NCBI RefSeq assembly: GCF_013004645.1
Contig: NZ_JABEME010000013.1
Location: 26,420 to 90,419, forward strand
From: Stenotrophomonas africana
GTDB lineage: Bacteria; Pseudomonadota; Gammaproteobacteria; Xanthomonadales; Xanthomonadaceae
Direction: 5' to 3'
DNA: 64,000 bases
Part shown: piece after piece, positions 25,290 to 33,765 of the stretch
Position numbering within the stretch: position 1 is the stretch's first letter
Layout of the letters: each line of letters opens with the position of its first letter
Notes under the pieces: generated by a model
The model's database searches: none
What the model was told of the DNA's origin: nothing
The model's input: the letters and a program-made list of their open reading frames with translations, nothing else
Program-made: the position numbers and the translations under genes

Positions 25290-27574
25290 CGATCGCCGTG
25301 GCGATCGCGCTCTCCGCCGCCGCCAGCGCCCATGCCGCCACCGCCGCCGATACCGGTGCCACCGGCAGTACCGATGCCGCGCTGAGCGCGCAGACGCTGG
25401 ATACCGTCTCCGTGATCGGCCAGGGCGAGACCCGCCAGGTGCAGCGCATCACCGCCGTCGACAAGCAGGTACTGCCGCCGGGCACCAGCGGCCAGAAGAT
25501 CCTCGACCGCCTGCCGGGCGTGTCGGTGCAGTCCAATGATGCCTTCGGTGCCAACGAGGAATCGCAGACCATCAGCCTGCGCGGCTTCGACAAGAGCCGC
25601 CTCGGTTACACGCTGGACGGCATTCCGCTGGGCGACAACAGCTACGGCAACTACAACGGCCTGAGCATCGCCCGCGCGATCATCGCCGAGAACCTGGCCG
25701 GTGCCGAGCTGTCGCAGGGTATCGGTTCGCTGGGCGTGGCCTCGACCAGCAACCTGGGCGGCACCATCCAGTACTTCTCGATGGACCCGTCCACCGAATT
25801 CGGTGGCCGCGCCAGCGTCACCGTTGGCGACGACAGCCAGCGCCGTGGCTACCTGCGCGTGGATACCGGCGACATCAACGGCTTCTCGGCCTACGTGTCC
25901 GGCGTGCACCAGGACCAGGACATGTGGGCCGCGCCGTACCAGAACCAGACCACCCGCCAGTTCAACGCCAAGGCGGTGTGGAACGTCGGCGATCACCGCT
26001 TCGGTGCGTTCGTGGCCACCTCGCGCGCCAGCCAGGCCAACTACGCCTATCTGTCCAAGGACATGCTGGCCCGTGGCCTCGGTTATGACTGGAACATCTA
26101 TGCACCGGACTGGGATCGCGCCGTCGCCGCCGCGTACTGCGCGCCGGGCACCTACAACAAGGCACGCTGCGCCTTCAGCGGCGGCGTCAACAGCATCGAC
26201 GACGCGTACTACCAGAGCCGTGCGCTGCGTGACGACAACCTGTACTCGGTGGATGCCGACCTGCGCCTGGGCGAGCAGGGCCGCCTGAAGCTGCTGGCCT
26301 ATCACCACGACAACCGTGGCCAGGGCCACTGGTGGGCACCGGGCCAGCCGTCCTACCCGGGCACCGACAAGATGCTGCCGATCTCGATCCGCAGTACCAA
26401 CTACACGATCAACCGCGATGGCCTGACCGCCGCATTGTCGTGGACGGTCGGTATCCACGAGCTGGAAGCCGGCCTGTGGTACGAGCAGAACGACCATAAC
26501 GTGTCGCGCAACTTCTACTACATCAGCGGCCCGTTCCTGGACGACCTGTACCTGAAGAACCCGGACCGCCTGCTGTTCAACCAGGACTTCGACATCCGCA
26601 CGCGCCAGTTCTACGTGCAGGACCGCATGCGCTTCCTGGACCAGCGCCTGACCGTGGATGTGGGCATCAAGAGCCCGAACACCCGCATGCGCGCCACCGC
26701 CCAGCCGGGCGTGGAAACCAGCATCGCCTCGGGCACGTTGACCGCCAAGGAATCGGTGCTGCCGCAGCTGGGCCTGGGCTTCAAGCTCAACGCCAACAAC
26801 GAGCTGTTCGCTTCCTATGCCGAGAACATCGCCGCCTTCGTCGGCGGTGGCAGCGGCGGCCCGTTGCAGGTATCGCCGGAATCGTTCGCGGCCAGCGCCG
26901 GCCTGGAGCCGGAGAAGTCCAAGAGCCTGGAAGCTGGCTTCCGTACCTTCGGCGAGAAATACCAGGCGTCGATCGCGGCCTACAACGTCAAGTTCGACAA
27001 CCGCCTGCTGTCGCTGAACCCGTGCTCGAGCATCGAAGTCGGCACGCGCCCGGAGTGCGTGACGCGCTTCATCAACGTCGGCTCGGTGAAGAGCCACGGT
27101 GCGGAGCTGACCTTCATCCTCAAGCCGATCGACGGTCTGCAGTGGTACAACGCGCTGTCCTGGAACAAGACCACCTACGAGGATGACTACACCTCGGGCG
27201 GCGCCATCGTACCGGTGGCCGGCAAGATCACGGTGGATACGCCGCAGCGCATGGCCTCCAGTGAAATCAGCTGGAACCGCGATGGCTTCTTCGCCAGCCT
27301 GCGTGCCAAGTACACCGGCAAGCGCTACTACACCTACACCAACGACCAGTCGGTGCCGGGCGTGACCACCTTCGACGCCGGCGCGGGCTACGACTTCGGC
27401 CCGGGCCTGGGCCTGCGCAACGTGCGGGTGTCGTTGAACGCGACCAACCTGACCAACAAGCGCTATGCCGGCCAGCTGAGCTCGTTCGCGCCGACCGATC
27501 CGAAGGGCACGCGCTATGCGATCCATGCGAGCGCGCCGCGGCAGTTGTTCATGACGGTGGCGGCGGAGTTCTAA
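25271..27574 (+). CDS. TonB-dependent outer-membrane receptor
   Basis: A 767-residue TonB-dependent receptor. The signal peptide ends near residue 23 (AIALSAAASAHA). The TonB box region is LDTVSVIGQGET; the plug follows with ILDRLPGVSVQSNDAF and ISLRGFDKSRLGYTLDGIPLGD. The rest forms the 22-strand barrel and ends in phenylalanine (LFMTVAAEF). The tail block FDAGAGYDFGPGLGLRNVRVSLNATNLTNKRY is canonical. Another in-frame ATG at 25256 exists. No transport or regulator gene is adjacent, so the ligand (siderophore, metal complex or sugar) is unknown. Confidence 0.93.
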   Translation: MQTRHLTIAVAIALSAAASAHAATAADTGATGSTDAALSAQTLDTVSVIGQGETRQVQRITAVDKQVLPPGTSGQKILDRLPGVSVQSNDAFGANEESQTISLRGFDKSRLGYTLDGIPLGDNSYGNYNGLSIARAIIAENLAGAELSQGIGSLGVASTSNLGGTIQYFSMDPSTEFGGRASVTVGDDSQRRGYLRVDTGDINGFSAYVSGVHQDQDMWAAPYQNQTTRQFNAKAVWNVGDHRFGAFVATSRASQANYAYLSKDMLARGLGYDWNIYAPDWDRAVAAAYCAPGTYNKARCAFSGGVNSIDDAYYQSRALRDDNLYSVDADLRLGEQGRLKLLAYHHDNRGQGHWWAPGQPSYPGTDKMLPISIRSTNYTINRDGLTAALSWTVGIHELEAGLWYEQNDHNVSRNFYYISGPFLDDLYLKNPDRLLFNQDFDIRTRQFYVQDRMRFLDQRLTVDVGIKSPNTRMRATAQPGVETSIASGTLTAKESVLPQLGLGFKLNANNELFASYAENIAAFVGGGSGGPLQVSPESFAASAGLEPEKSKSLEAGFRTFGEKYQASIAAYNVKFDNRLLSLNPCSSIEVGTRPECVTRFINVGSVKSHGAELTFILKPIDGLQWYNALSWNKTTYEDDYTSGGAIVPVAGKITVDTPQRMASSEISWNRDGFFASLRAKYTGKRYYTYTNDQSVPGVTTFDAGAGYDFGPGLGLRNVRVSLNATNLTNKRYAGQLSSFAPTDPKGTRYAIHASAPRQLFMTVAAEF

Positions 27575-27617
27575 GTCGAAAGCGTTGCCCCGCGGCGTCT
27601 TGATTATCGTCGCGGGG

Positions 27618-27721
27618 CAGGGCCGGATGGGCCGGCGCAGGACACGCCGTGAACCCATCCATGGGGGCTCGTTGGCGCCATCCATGGCGCCAACGGTCCT
27701 GCGCCGGCCCATCCGACCCTG
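27618..27721. repeat. Variable-arm hairpin, copy B
   Basis: Arms of 25 bases (27618-27642 and 27697-27721) are complementary with one mismatch. The core reads ACACGCCGTGAACCCATCC, ATGGGGGCTC, then an inner 9-bp stem GTTGGCGCC/GGCGCCAAC around ATCCAT (27671-27694). A separate stem GCCCCGCGGCG/CGTCGCGGGGC (27587-27618) lies directly upstream after the TonB receptor gene. Confidence 0.85.
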
Positions 27722-27764
27722 CTCGACGGTTTCCCGCGCCACGGTGCGGAAAGCAAAGAAGAGC

Positions 27765-27803
27765 AAAAGCAAAGAGCCGGGCATTGCCCGGCTCTTTGCT
27801 TTT
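27765..27803. terminator. Bidirectional terminator hairpin between hairpins B and C
   Basis: A perfect 18-bp stem, AAAAGCAAAGAGCCGGGC and its complement around ATT. It has A-rich and T-rich flanks on both strands, so it can end transcription from either side. It is the centre of a nested palindrome: 11-bp arms GTTTCCCGCGC (27729-27739) and GCGCGGGAAAC (27843-27853) surround it, then hairpins B and C. Confidence 0.75.
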
Positions 27804-27858
27804 CAAGCGCAATCCCTTCGGCGCGGTGATGTGCTGCCGCCTGCGCGGGAAACTGTCT

Positions 27859-27966
27859 GGCGGCGGTGGGGCACCCTGGCCAGGACCGTGAGGCGCATGG
27901 ATGCGCCGATCGAGCCCCCATGGATGGGTTTACGGCGTGTCCTGGCCAGGGTGCCCCACCGCCGCC
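27859..27966. repeat. Variable-arm hairpin, copy C
   Basis: Perfect 27-base arms (27859-27885 and 27940-27966, GGCGGCGGTGGGGCACCC..). The core is CCGTGAGGCGCATGGATG with inner stem GGCGC/GCGCC around ATGGAT (27892-27907), then CGAGCCCCCATGGATGGG. It is inverted relative to copy B; the arm sequence shares nothing with that of B. Confidence 0.87.
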
Positions 27967-28012
27967 CAGCGATATCAATCGAGGCGCCAGTGCATCATCC
28001 CGCCAACGCATT

Positions 28013-29266
28013 TCATTCCGGCGCCAGCTGGTCCATCCGTATCCGATTGGCAAACAGCGAGAACGCCAGCATGCCGGCCAGGCCGTTCGCCCGGCTCATC
28101 CAGTGCGGCAGCCAGCGCGGCGGCTTCAGCACCCCCGACTCGAACAGCGGCGCGAACGCGATCGCATCGGTCAGGCTCATCTTGCCGGCAAACAACCAGC
28201 GGCAGACCTCCAGGCGGTCCTCGGCCAGCATGTGGCGGAAGAAGGTGTGCACCGATACCAGTCCGCGCAGGTACACCGTGTCCTTGGTGAAGGCCAGTCC
28301 ACCACTCGGCGGTACACCACGGAACACACGCTGCGCCGAGGCGAAACTCTCTTCCGGGTTCTGTCCGGCATCGCAGAAGTAGCGGAACACCTCGATAAAA
28401 TCGGCGCCTTCGCGCGCCATGGCGATCGCTTCGGTACGCAGGCTGATGCGCTTCAGGCGCTCGATGTCGATGCTGCCGGTGATCTGTTCGGCGAAGGTGG
28501 CCAGCCCTTCCTGGGTGGCTGTCACCCGCGGCGACGACAACGCCAGGCTGGGCAACACGGGTTGTTCGCGGCCATTCAATGCGGTCAGCGAATGCACCAG
28601 CGCTTCGTGGTGGAACAGCTGCGCGCGGTCGTAGGCGCTGAAGCGCGCACTGGTGCGCAGCCGGATGCGGGTCGGGCCGGCAGCGGCCTTGGACACCAGT
28701 TCCGGGTCGAGCTGCACCTGGATGATGCGCGATTCGAAGAACGCATCCAGATCATTCTGCAGCTGCAGCTGCAGGGCGATGGCCGAGACCGGCACCTGCT
28801 CTTCCGGCGCCAGCAGTTCGTGGTCCAGTTCGGCGGCAATCTGTATGAAGTGGCGCGCTGCTTCGCGCGTGCTCGGGCCATTGCCCGGCAGCGGCTGCTC
28901 GGGGGCGCCGAACAACTGCACCGAACAGGTATCAACGGCGGCGGTGCCCAGCCCTTCCAGCAGCTGCGCGGCCAGGTCCCAGCTCTGCGCCGACTGCCGC
29001 ACGTAGTGGCCCAGCGGATGAGTGTCGTCGCAGTCGGCGGCGATCGCGGCCAGCGCGCGACGTTCTTCGCTGAAGTCCAGCCGTGGGTAATCCACCTTCG
29101 GCAGCACCGGCTGGCCACGCGCCACGCTGTCCAGGAACGGTGCCTGCACCGTTGCCGGCCAGCTGGTCAGGCCCAGCAGACGGATGCCTCCCACGGCCTC
29201 GACCAGGCGCGCATCGAGCGCTGCATGGTGGGCCACGTCACGGTCCAGCGTCGCAGTCGGTTCCAT
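28013..29266 (-). CDS. QEGLA-motif (DUF1704/MATCAP-like) putative metallopeptidase
   Basis: A 417-residue protein of the DUF1704 family, often named flavohemoglobin expression-modulating QEGLA motif protein. Two motifs suit a zinc site: HHEALVHSL (HExxxH) and TATQEGLATFAE. The same HExxxH plus QEGLA-type pair occurs in the eukaryotic tubulin carboxypeptidase MATCAP, which supports a peptidase fold; activity in bacteria is not established. There is no signal peptide, so it is cytoplasmic. The ATG at 29266 was preferred to an upstream in-frame one that lacks support. It faces the TonB receptor gene across the B/C palindrome. Confidence 0.83.
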   Translation of the reverse strand: MEPTATLDRDVAHHAALDARLVEAVGGIRLLGLTSWPATVQAPFLDSVARGQPVLPKVDYPRLDFSEERRALAAIAADCDDTHPLGHYVRQSAQSWDLAAQLLEGLGTAAVDTCSVQLFGAPEQPLPGNGPSTREAARHFIQIAAELDHELLAPEEQVPVSAIALQLQLQNDLDAFFESRIIQVQLDPELVSKAAAGPTRIRLRTSARFSAYDRAQLFHHEALVHSLTALNGREQPVLPSLALSSPRVTATQEGLATFAEQITGSIDIERLKRISLRTEAIAMAREGADFIEVFRYFCDAGQNPEESFASAQRVFRGVPPSGGLAFTKDTVYLRGLVSVHTFFRHMLAEDRLEVCRWLFAGKMSLTDAIAFAPLFESGVLKPPRWLPHWMSRANGLAGMLAFSLFANRIRMDQLAPE

Positions 29267-29310
29267 GCGCGGACTATAGCGCCCTGCCATGTCCGGCGCT
29301 GCGCGCCACC

Positions 29311-29383
29311 GCCCGAGCGTTGGCTCGGGCGCTACAGGGTGTCCCGGGATGCATCTCTTGTAGAGCCGAGCCCACGCTCGGCT
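29311..29383. repeat. Two SMAG-like hairpins (GCCCGAGC and GTAGAGCCGAGC types)
   Basis: GCCCGAGCGTTGGCTCGGGC followed by GCTAC (29311-29335), and GTAGAGCCGAGCCCACGCTC plus GGCT (29360-29383). The two units face each other in the gap upstream of the QEGLA gene and downstream of rsgA, the same pairing seen in the 33.2-33.8 kb array. Confidence 0.82.
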
Positions 29384-29389
29384 GCACTG

Positions 29390-30490
29390 TCAGCGCCTAC
29401 GCGGCTTGCCGGCCGGGCGGAACTGCTGGCCCTTGCCCTTCTTGCCGCCACGCTCCTGCGCGGTCTCGGCCTGGCGCACCGCCAGCTTGGCGGCGGCGGC
29501 GGCCACTTCTTCCTTCAGCTTGAAGTAGTTGAGCAGCCGGCTCTCTTCGATCTCGCCCGCGTCGATCGCTGCGCGTACGGCACAACCCGGTTCCTGCTGG
29601 TGCTTGCAGTCGTTGAAACGGCACTGCGCGGCCAGCGCTTCGATATCGGCGAAGCCACCTTCGGACAGCGTCTCTTCACCGGTCGGCTTCAGCTCGCGCA
29701 TGCCGGGGGTGTCGATCAGGCAGGCGCCCATCGGCAGCGGCATCAGCGCGCGATGGGTGGTGGTGTGGCGGCCGCGCGAATCGTTCGCGCGCACCGCGTT
29801 GGTCTTCATCCGCTGCTCGCCGAGCAGCGTGTTGGTCAGCGTGGACTTGCCGGCACCTGAGGAGCCGACCAGCACCACCGTGCGGCCCGGGCCCAGCCAA
29901 GGCTGCAGCACCGCCACGCTGTCGGCATCCAGGCCGTTGATCGCATGCAGGGCGATACCCTGCATCTCCAGCTCTTCCAGCACTGCCAGTGCGTCCTCGC
30001 TGTATTCGGTCTGGTCGGCCTTGGTCAGCACCACCACCGGTTCGGCACCGCCACCGCCGACCAGCAGCAGGTAGCGCTCGATGCGGCGCGGATTGAAGTC
30101 GGCATCCAGGCCGCAGACGATGAACACCGTGTCGATGTTGGCCGCGATCACCTGCTGGTGGTAGTGCTCACCGGCGGCGCCTCGCTTGATCGCGGTGCGG
30201 CGTGGCAGCAGCGCGACGATGCGGATGCCGTCCAGCAGCACCCAGTCACCCACGGCCGGCCGTTCATGGCTGGGGAAGCGCGGGCGCTGCCATTCCGGCA
30301 GCGACTCGGCCTTGATCGACGCATCCGGGCCATCGGCCACCACGTAGTGGGTGCGGTGCTGTTCGATCACCCGCGCCGGGCGGGCCTGCGGATGTGCGGC
30401 CATCGCGGCCTGCCAGTCGGCCTGCTGCGCCGGGCCCGGCCAGGGCCAGCCAATGGTCTGCAGGGCGATGAAATCGGGGGTCTGGGTCAT
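29390..30490 (-). CDS. rsgA: Ribosome small subunit-dependent GTPase RsgA
   Basis: A 366-residue circularly permuted GTPase that acts late in 30S subunit maturation. It has an N-terminal OB-fold region (about 45-110), G4 TKAD at 156-159 before G1 GSSGAGKST at 209-217, the RGRHTTTHR switch, G3 DTPG at 260-263, and a C-terminal zinc-binding set Cys290, Cys295, His297, Cys303. The C-terminal tail is lysine- and arginine-rich, fitting rRNA contact. The start is the ATG at 30490; a second in-frame ATG at 30499 is possible. The frame stays open far upstream on this strand, but that part overlaps the aminotransferase gene and is spurious. Confidence 0.95.
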   Translation of the reverse strand: MTQTPDFIALQTIGWPWPGPAQQADWQAAMAAHPQARPARVIEQHRTHYVVADGPDASIKAESLPEWQRPRFPSHERPAVGDWVLLDGIRIVALLPRRTAIKRGAAGEHYHQQVIAANIDTVFIVCGLDADFNPRRIERYLLLVGGGGAEPVVVLTKADQTEYSEDALAVLEELEMQGIALHAINGLDADSVAVLQPWLGPGRTVVLVGSSGAGKSTLTNTLLGEQRMKTNAVRANDSRGRHTTTHRALMPLPMGACLIDTPGMRELKPTGEETLSEGGFADIEALAAQCRFNDCKHQQEPGCAVRAAIDAGEIEESRLLNYFKLKEEVAAAAAKLAVRQAETAQERGGKKGKGQQFRPAGKPRRR

Positions 30491-30613
30491 CGCCGCCATT
30501 CTACCTGTGCCGGCGCCCTGGCAGCCCAGCAATGACGGGCCCGGCGCCCTTGCCATGCATTGCAGCAATTCCGGTAGGATGGAAGCCCCATGCCTTTTGA
30601 CGGCCCAGCTCCC

Positions 30614-31888
30614 ATGTCCACCAACTCGCCCAAGCCCCTGGCCATCCGCGAGCGCCTTTCCGAAGTGCGCTACGAAATCCGCGGAGAACTGGCGCGGCGA
30701 GCCCGGGAGCTGGAGGCGCAGGGCCGCAAGCTGATCAAGCTCAACATCGGCAATCCGGGCGCTTTCGGTTTCCGCGCGCCGGAGCACCTGCAGCGTGCGA
30801 TCGCCGACGACATGGGCCGCACCGACCCGTACACCCATCAGCAGGGCCTGCCGGTGGCGCGCGAGGCCATCGCCGGTTACTACGCCCGTCGTGGCGCACC
30901 GGATGCGCACCCGGACCGCGTGTTCGTCGGCAACGGCGTCAGCGAGCTGATCGACCTGTCGCTGCGTGCGCTGCTCAACCCGGGCGACGAAGTGCTGGTG
31001 CCGTCGCCGGACTACCCGCTGTGGTCGGCCTCGACCATCCTCAACGATGGCCGCCCGGTGTACTACCGCTGCGCTGCCGAGAACGGCTTCCAGCCGGACC
31101 CGAGCGAGATCGAGACGCTGGTGTCGTCGCGCACCCGCGCCATCGTGCTGATCAACCCGAACAACCCCAGCGGCGCCAGCTACCCGCGCGAACTGCTGGA
31201 GCGCGTGGTCGAGATCGCACGACGCCACAACCTGCTGTTGCTGGTCGATGAGATCTACGACCAGATCCTGTACGACGACGCGGTGTTCCAGCCGGTCGCG
31301 CCGCTGGCCGGTGATCATCCGTGCCTGACCTTCAGCGGCCTGAGCAAGGTGCACCGCGCCTGCGGCTGGCGCGTGGGCTGGGCCCACCTCAGCGGCGACG
31401 ACGCGCGCCTGGGCGACTTCCGCGCCGCGCTGGACCTGCTCGGCGCGCTGCGCCTGTGCGCCAACGTGCCGGGCCAGTACGCCATCGAAGCCGCGGTGAA
31501 CGGCCCGGACACCATTTCCGAACTGTGCACGCCGGGCGGCCGCCTGTATGAAACCCGCCGCGCGGTGATCGAAGCCTGCGAAGCCAGCGAGCACCTGTCG
31601 CTGGTCGCGCCGGCCGGTGCGCTGTACGCGTTCCCGGCCGTGGTCGGTGCCGCCGCCAAGGGCTTCGACGACCACAACTTCGCGCTGGACCTGATGAACA
31701 ACGAAGGCGTGCTGGTGGTACCGGGTTCCAGCTTCAACGTGCCCTACCGCCATCATTTCCGCGTGACCCTGCTGCCGGAAGCCTCGGTGATGCGCGATGT
31801 GTTCGCGCGCATCGACCGCGTGCTGGCCCGCCGTGCCGAGGACGCAACCAAGGTCGTGCCGCTGAAGCCACGCCGTTCGGTAGCCTGA
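30614..31888 (+). CDS. Class I/II PLP aminotransferase, AlaA-like
   Basis: A 424-residue pyridoxal-phosphate aminotransferase that best fits the AlaA alanine-synthesising group (pyruvate plus glutamate). Visible family blocks: KLNIGNPGAFGF near residue 42, SPDYPLWSAS, NPNNPSGASYP, DEIYDQILYD and the PLP-lysine segment SGLSKVHRACGWRVGW. The C-terminal arginine block is HHFRVTLLPE. The ATG at 30614 gives the usual N-terminus; an ATG at 30590 adds eight residues. It is the first gene of a tight plus-strand set with the GDSL hydrolase and the methyltransferase. Confidence 0.92.
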   Translation: MSTNSPKPLAIRERLSEVRYEIRGELARRARELEAQGRKLIKLNIGNPGAFGFRAPEHLQRAIADDMGRTDPYTHQQGLPVAREAIAGYYARRGAPDAHPDRVFVGNGVSELIDLSLRALLNPGDEVLVPSPDYPLWSASTILNDGRPVYYRCAAENGFQPDPSEIETLVSSRTRAIVLINPNNPSGASYPRELLERVVEIARRHNLLLLVDEIYDQILYDDAVFQPVAPLAGDHPCLTFSGLSKVHRACGWRVGWAHLSGDDARLGDFRAALDLLGALRLCANVPGQYAIEAAVNGPDTISELCTPGGRLYETRRAVIEACEASEHLSLVAPAGALYAFPAVVGAAAKGFDDHNFALDLMNNEGVLVVPGSSFNVPYRHHFRVTLLPEASVMRDVFARIDRVLARRAEDATKVVPLKPRRSVA

Positions 31889-31891
31889 GTC

Positions 31892-32509
31892 GTGGCGCTG
31901 TCCTATCTGGCGCTGGGTGATTCGTACACCATCGGTGAAGCGGTTGCGGTCGAAGGCCGCTGGCCGCACCAGCTGGCCGCCGCGCTGCGTGCGCAGGGCA
32001 TCGACCTGTCCGACCCGCAGACCATTGCGACCACCGGCTGGACCACCGACGAGCTTGACGCCGGTATCGACGTAGCTGCACCGCAGGGCCCGTACGACTT
32101 CGTCAGCCTGCTGATCGGCGTCAACAACCAGTACCGCGGGCGCCCGCTGGACGAATACCGCAACCAGTTCCAGGCCCTGCTGCAGCGGGCAATCGGCTTC
32201 GCGGGCGGTGATGCTGGCCGCGTGCTGGTGCTGTCCTTCCCCGATTGGGGTGCGACCCCGTTCGGCGCCGGCAGCGGCCGCGACCTGGCCGCGATCGAGA
32301 TCGAGACCGACGAGTTCAATGCCGCCGCCGAGGTGATCAGTACCCGGCACGGTGTGGCCTTCGTCGACATCACCGACATCAGCCGCGCGCAGGGCGAAGA
32401 CCCGACGATGATCGCCGAGGATGGCCTGCACCCTTCGGCGCGGATGTACGCGCTGTGGAGCAAGCGGGCGTTGCCGGTGGCCGCGCACCTGCTCGGCGCA
32501 GCGGACTGA
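31892..32509 (+). CDS. SGNH/GDSL hydrolase
   Basis: A 205-residue esterase-type hydrolase of the SGNH superfamily. Block I is LALGDSYTIGEA with the nucleophile Ser, block III is LIGVNNQYRG with the oxyanion Asn, and block V is DGLHPSARMY with the Asp/His pair. There is no signal peptide, so a cytoplasmic site is likely. It starts with GTG only three bases after the aminotransferase stop, so the two are co-translated. The substrate is unknown. Confidence 0.88.
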   Translation: MALSYLALGDSYTIGEAVAVEGRWPHQLAAALRAQGIDLSDPQTIATTGWTTDELDAGIDVAAPQGPYDFVSLLIGVNNQYRGRPLDEYRNQFQALLQRAIGFAGGDAGRVLVLSFPDWGATPFGAGSGRDLAAIEIETDEFNAAAEVISTRHGVAFVDITDISRAQGEDPTMIAEDGLHPSARMYALWSKRALPVAAHLLGAAD

Positions 32510-32513
32510 GACG

Positions 32514-33233
32514 ATGGGCGGCTTGCCACGGACTGGCATGCCGCTGCCCTGCACTGCACTGACGAACGCACAGGCGCGTTCGATTGCCGAGGCGTTCCGC
32601 CCGGTACGGGTCTGGGGCAACCGCAGCGATTACTTCTATGCCCGCAGCAAGCTCGGCAGCGATCCCCTGTACGGCGGCGTGCTGCAGCAGCTTCCCGATG
32701 ACGGGCATCCGGTATTGGACCTGGGCTGCGGGCTGGGGTTGTTTGCCCACGTGCTGCGCCAGCGCGGCGACACCCGGCGCTACCTGGGCGTGGACGTGGA
32801 TGCCGCCAAGATCGCACGCGCCCGGCGTGCTGCCACCCAGCTTGACGATGTGCACTTCGATTGTCTGGACCTGCAGGCGCCGCTGCCGGCCCGGGCCGGG
32901 CACGTATTGCTGCTGGATGTGCTGCAGTACCTGGAAGCGGGTGCGCAGCAGGCGCTGCTGCGCGCCGCCAGTGCGCGTGTTGCCCGCGGTGGGCGCCTGC
33001 TGCTGCGTACGCCCCTCGCCACCGGCGATGGCCGCGACCGCACCACGCGGGTGGCCGACCGGCTGGCCTGGCTGGTCGGCTGGATGGACACGCGACCCTG
33101 CCACTACCCCGAGCCGAACGTGCTGCAGGCGACGCTGACCGAAGCCGGATTGCAGGTGACGGCACCGCGCCCTCTGCATGGACGCACGCCGTTCAACAGC
33201 TGGTTGCTGGTGGCCGAACGCCCCGCGTTGTAG
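32514..33233 (+). CDS. Class I SAM-dependent methyltransferase
   Basis: A 239-residue methyltransferase. Motif I is VLDLGCGLGLFAHVL near residues 63-77, followed by YLGVDVDAAKIARAR (acidic ribose-binding loop), DCLDLQAPLP and LLLDVLQYLE. The first 40 residues are variable, so the start (ATG at 32514, four bases after the previous stop) is less certain; an ATG eight codons later is possible. The acceptor cannot be inferred. It ends in a TAG that touches the first degenerate GTAG unit of the repeat array. Confidence 0.85.
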   Translation: MGGLPRTGMPLPCTALTNAQARSIAEAFRPVRVWGNRSDYFYARSKLGSDPLYGGVLQQLPDDGHPVLDLGCGLGLFAHVLRQRGDTRRYLGVDVDAAKIARARRAATQLDDVHFDCLDLQAPLPARAGHVLLLDVLQYLEAGAQQALLRAASARVARGGRLLLRTPLATGDGRDRTTRVADRLAWLVGWMDTRPCHYPEPNVLQATLTEAGLQVTAPRPLHGRTPFNSWLLVAERPAL

Positions 33234-33753
33234 GGCCAAGCGCAGCATGTGCCAGCGCTGCGCGCCGCCGTCCGAGCATCGGCTCGGGCGCAGCAGGATG
33301 GTCGCCAACCCATGTAGCGCCTAGTCAATGCTCGGCTGCCCTGCGACGTCTTCCGGTGCTGCGCACCGCCGCCCGAGCATCGGCTCGGGCGCTACTGGAT
33401 GATCGCCACCCCTTGTAGAGCCGAGCCCATGCTCGGCTGCCCTGCGAGGTCTTCCGGTGCTGCGCGCCGCCGTCCGAGCATCGGCTCGGGCGCAGCAGGA
33501 TGGTCGCCAACCCATGTAGCACCGAGCCAATGCTCGGCTGCCCTGCGACGTCTTCCGGTGCTGCGCACCGCCGCCCGAGCATCGGCTCGGGCGCAGCAGG
33601 ATGGTCGCCAACCCTTGTAGAGCCGAGCCCATGCTCGGCTGCCCTGCGACGTCTTCCGGTGCTGCGCGCCGCCGTCCGAGCATCGGCTCGGGCGCAGCAG
33701 GATGGTCGCCGACCCTTGTAGCGCCGAGCCAATGCTCGGCTGTTCTACACCAC
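33230..33753. repeat. Tandem array of SMAG hairpin dimers (about 101-base units)
   Basis: Four full units of about 101 bases start at about 33312, 33415, 33515 and 33616, with partial units at both ends. Each unit has a GTAG..CCGAGCC..TGCTCGGCT hairpin, a spacer CCCTGCGACGTCTTCCGGTG, and a facing hairpin CCGAGCATCGGCTCGG. Units alternate between two forms (AGCCAATGCTC with CACCGCCGCCC; AGCCCATGCTC with CGCCGCCGTCC), so the real period is about 202 bases. It fills the gap between two convergent genes; no gene is inside. Confidence 0.9.
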
Positions 33754-33765
33754 CAGGGCTCGCCG

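Noticed and set aside
25079..27784. A 901-codon antisense frame across the TonB receptor
   Set aside because: It mirrors the receptor gene and has no recognisable domain.
30491..32620. The long upstream extension of the rsgA frame, which would give a 1076-residue protein
   Set aside because: It lies fully antisense to the aminotransferase and GDSL genes; all RsgA domains are within the last 366 codons.
33230..33753. A CRISPR array, suggested by regular repeats
   Set aside because: The whole 101-base unit, spacer included, is repeated; spacers are not unique, each repeat unit contains two GTAG-type hairpins, and no cas gene is near.
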